Source: Lachnospiraceae bacterium
GTDB taxonomy: Bacteria; Bacillota; Clostridia; Lachnospirales; Lachnospiraceae
NCBI GenBank assembly: GCA_024692955.1
Contig: JAILLW010000057.1
Coordinates: 1-52,912, forward strand
DNA length: 52,912 bases
Direction of reading: 5' to 3'
Below, one piece after another: positions 52,454 through 52,912 of the stretch (the stretch's first letter is position 1; every line of letters starts with the position of its first letter). A program made the translations under genes and the position numbers. The notes beneath the pieces are model-generated. The model saw only the letters and a program-made list of their open reading frames with translations, did not search any database and was not told the DNA's origin.

Positions 52454-52801
52454 TCAGCCTTTGGCGATCTCTACAAGCTTGGCAAAGCCGGCGGGATCGT
52501 TCACAGCCAGGTCCGCGAGCATCTTGCGGTTCACTTCAACGTTCTTTTTCTTCAGTCCGTTGATGAACGTGGAATAGCTCATGCCGTTCAGGCGGGCTGC
52601 TGCGTTGATACGGGTGATCCACAGGCGGCGGAAATCGCGCTTGCGGAGTTTGCGTCCGATAAATGCATAGCGCAGGCTGCGGGCAACCTGTTCTTTCGCG
52701 GCGCGGTACTGCTTGGATTTCGCTCCCCAGTAGCCTTTCGCCAGCTTCATAACTTTGCGGCGACTCTTATGGGCGTTAACGGCCCTCTTAATGCGTGCCA
52801 T
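52454..52801 (-). CDS. rplT: Ribosomal protein L20 (second, divergent copy)
   Basis: 115 residues, complete: [66 protein letters not shown] (shown in parts). It differs from the copy at 11763-12128 at many positions (for example [11 protein letters not shown] against [11 protein letters not shown]) and lacks its C-terminal ESIEKTA extension. Bacterial genomes normally have one L20, so this copy is best explained by DNA from another organism joined in assembly, or by transfer. Confidence 0.96.
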   Translation of the reverse strand: MARIKRAVNAHKSRRKVMKLAKGYWGAKSKQYRAAKEQVARSLRYAFIGRKLRKRDFRRLWITRINAAARLNGMSYSTFINGLKKKNVEVNRKMLADLAVNDPAGFAKLVEIAKG

Positions 52802-52831
52802 GTTTGTTTTCCTCCTTGCCGGTGAATTGGC

Positions 52832-52912
52832 TTATTTGTAAGGCAGTAACTTGTGAATGGTCCGGGCTTCCGCAGCGTTGTCCACAACACCGGGATTCCG
52901 CAGGTGACGGGT
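52832..52912 (-). CDS. rpmI: Ribosomal protein L35 (second copy), truncated by window edge
   Basis: The last 26 residues are visible, ending HKLLPYK and TAA at 52832-52834; RHLRNPGVVDNAAEARTIH matches the L35 C-terminus. It precedes rplT by 30 bp, the standard rpmI-rplT order. Confidence 0.9.
   Translation of the reverse strand, partial: TRHLRNPGVVDNAAEARTIHKLLPYK

Noticed and set aside
52454-52801. Second L20 as a functional paralogue of the same cell
   Set aside because: Different lineage character, accompanied by its own rpmI and a change in codon use; a chimeric contig is the simpler explanation.
1-52912. CRISPR arrays, tRNA or rRNA genes
   Set aside because: No regularly spaced long repeats and no cloverleaf or rRNA-like stretch was seen on either strand.
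1-52912. Insertion sequences, phage or integrase genes
   Set aside because: No transposase, recombinase or terminal inverted repeats were recognised, so transfer of the segments, if real, left no visible mobile element.

Overview
The window reads as chromosome of anaerobic Firmicutes (Clostridia). Gram-positive signals are the L20-leader-type attenuator before infC, AGGAGG ribosome binding sites, VanZ, CotH and DUF5050 families, and a split gap/pgk/tpiA glycolytic group. Gene content and style of bases 1 to about 44,200 suggest a Lachnospiraceae-like bacterium. The last ~8.7 kb appears to come from a different clostridial lineage: it carries a second, clearly different rplT-rpmI pair, uses CTG almost exclusively for leucine, and lacks a 10-bp motif that is scattered through the rest. 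The switch in codon preference falls inside the GH120 xylosidase gene (near 44.2 kb). This looks like a chimeric contig or a recombination junction.

Layout: 1-1658 (+) end of a diguanylate cyclase and a DUF5050 propeller protein. 1679-5204 (-) folate operon (PH-domain protein, folC, folP, fused folB-folK). 5407-5952 (+) VanZ-like protein. 6010-7431 (-) pyrB-pyrI. 7495-10164 (-) zinc-ribbon membrane protein, Na+/proline symporter, nitroreductase. 10268-13069 (-) infC (AUU start, attenuated leader)-rpmI-rplT, then a PepD dipeptidase. 13128-15199 (-) DUF4867 and a CapA-like protein. 15293-17491 (-) rpmG-secE-nusG-rplK-rplA. 17629-33775 (-) a 16-kb cell-surface polymer locus. 33987-41200 (-) gap, DUF3160 lipoprotein, frameshifted CapA-like gene, pgk, tpiA. 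41317-43218 (-) a periplasmic-binding-protein-like sensor fused to GGDEF. 43255-49261 (-) hybrid histidine kinase, GH8 exo-xylanase, GH120 xylosidase. 49323-52912: HMCES-type DNA-crosslink protein, secreted serine hydrolase with peptidoglycan-binding domain, histidine phosphatase, second rplT and partial rpmI.

The surface locus is the most system-like part. Two GtrB-type glycosyltransferases, a phosphodiester glycosidase, a CotH kinase, a VTC polyphosphate-polymerase domain protein, a DUF4956 membrane protein, an acyltransferase and four large polytopic membrane proteins are packed with overlaps of a few bases. The natural reading is assembly and modification of an exported glycopolymer with a phosphate component, but the product is not known from sequence.

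The most unexpected signal is a dispersed 10-bp word, GTTTACATAA (reverse TTATGTAAAC). It occurs 14 times exactly and at least 8 times in close variants between 1.7 and 41.3 kb, against less than 0.1 copy expected by a rough uniform-base estimate. It appears in both orientations, in different codon phases inside folBK, folP, folC and pepD, at stop codons, next to promoters, and as three copies exactly 20 bp apart between pyrB and pyrI. It behaves like a DNA-level recognition sequence, not a protein motif.
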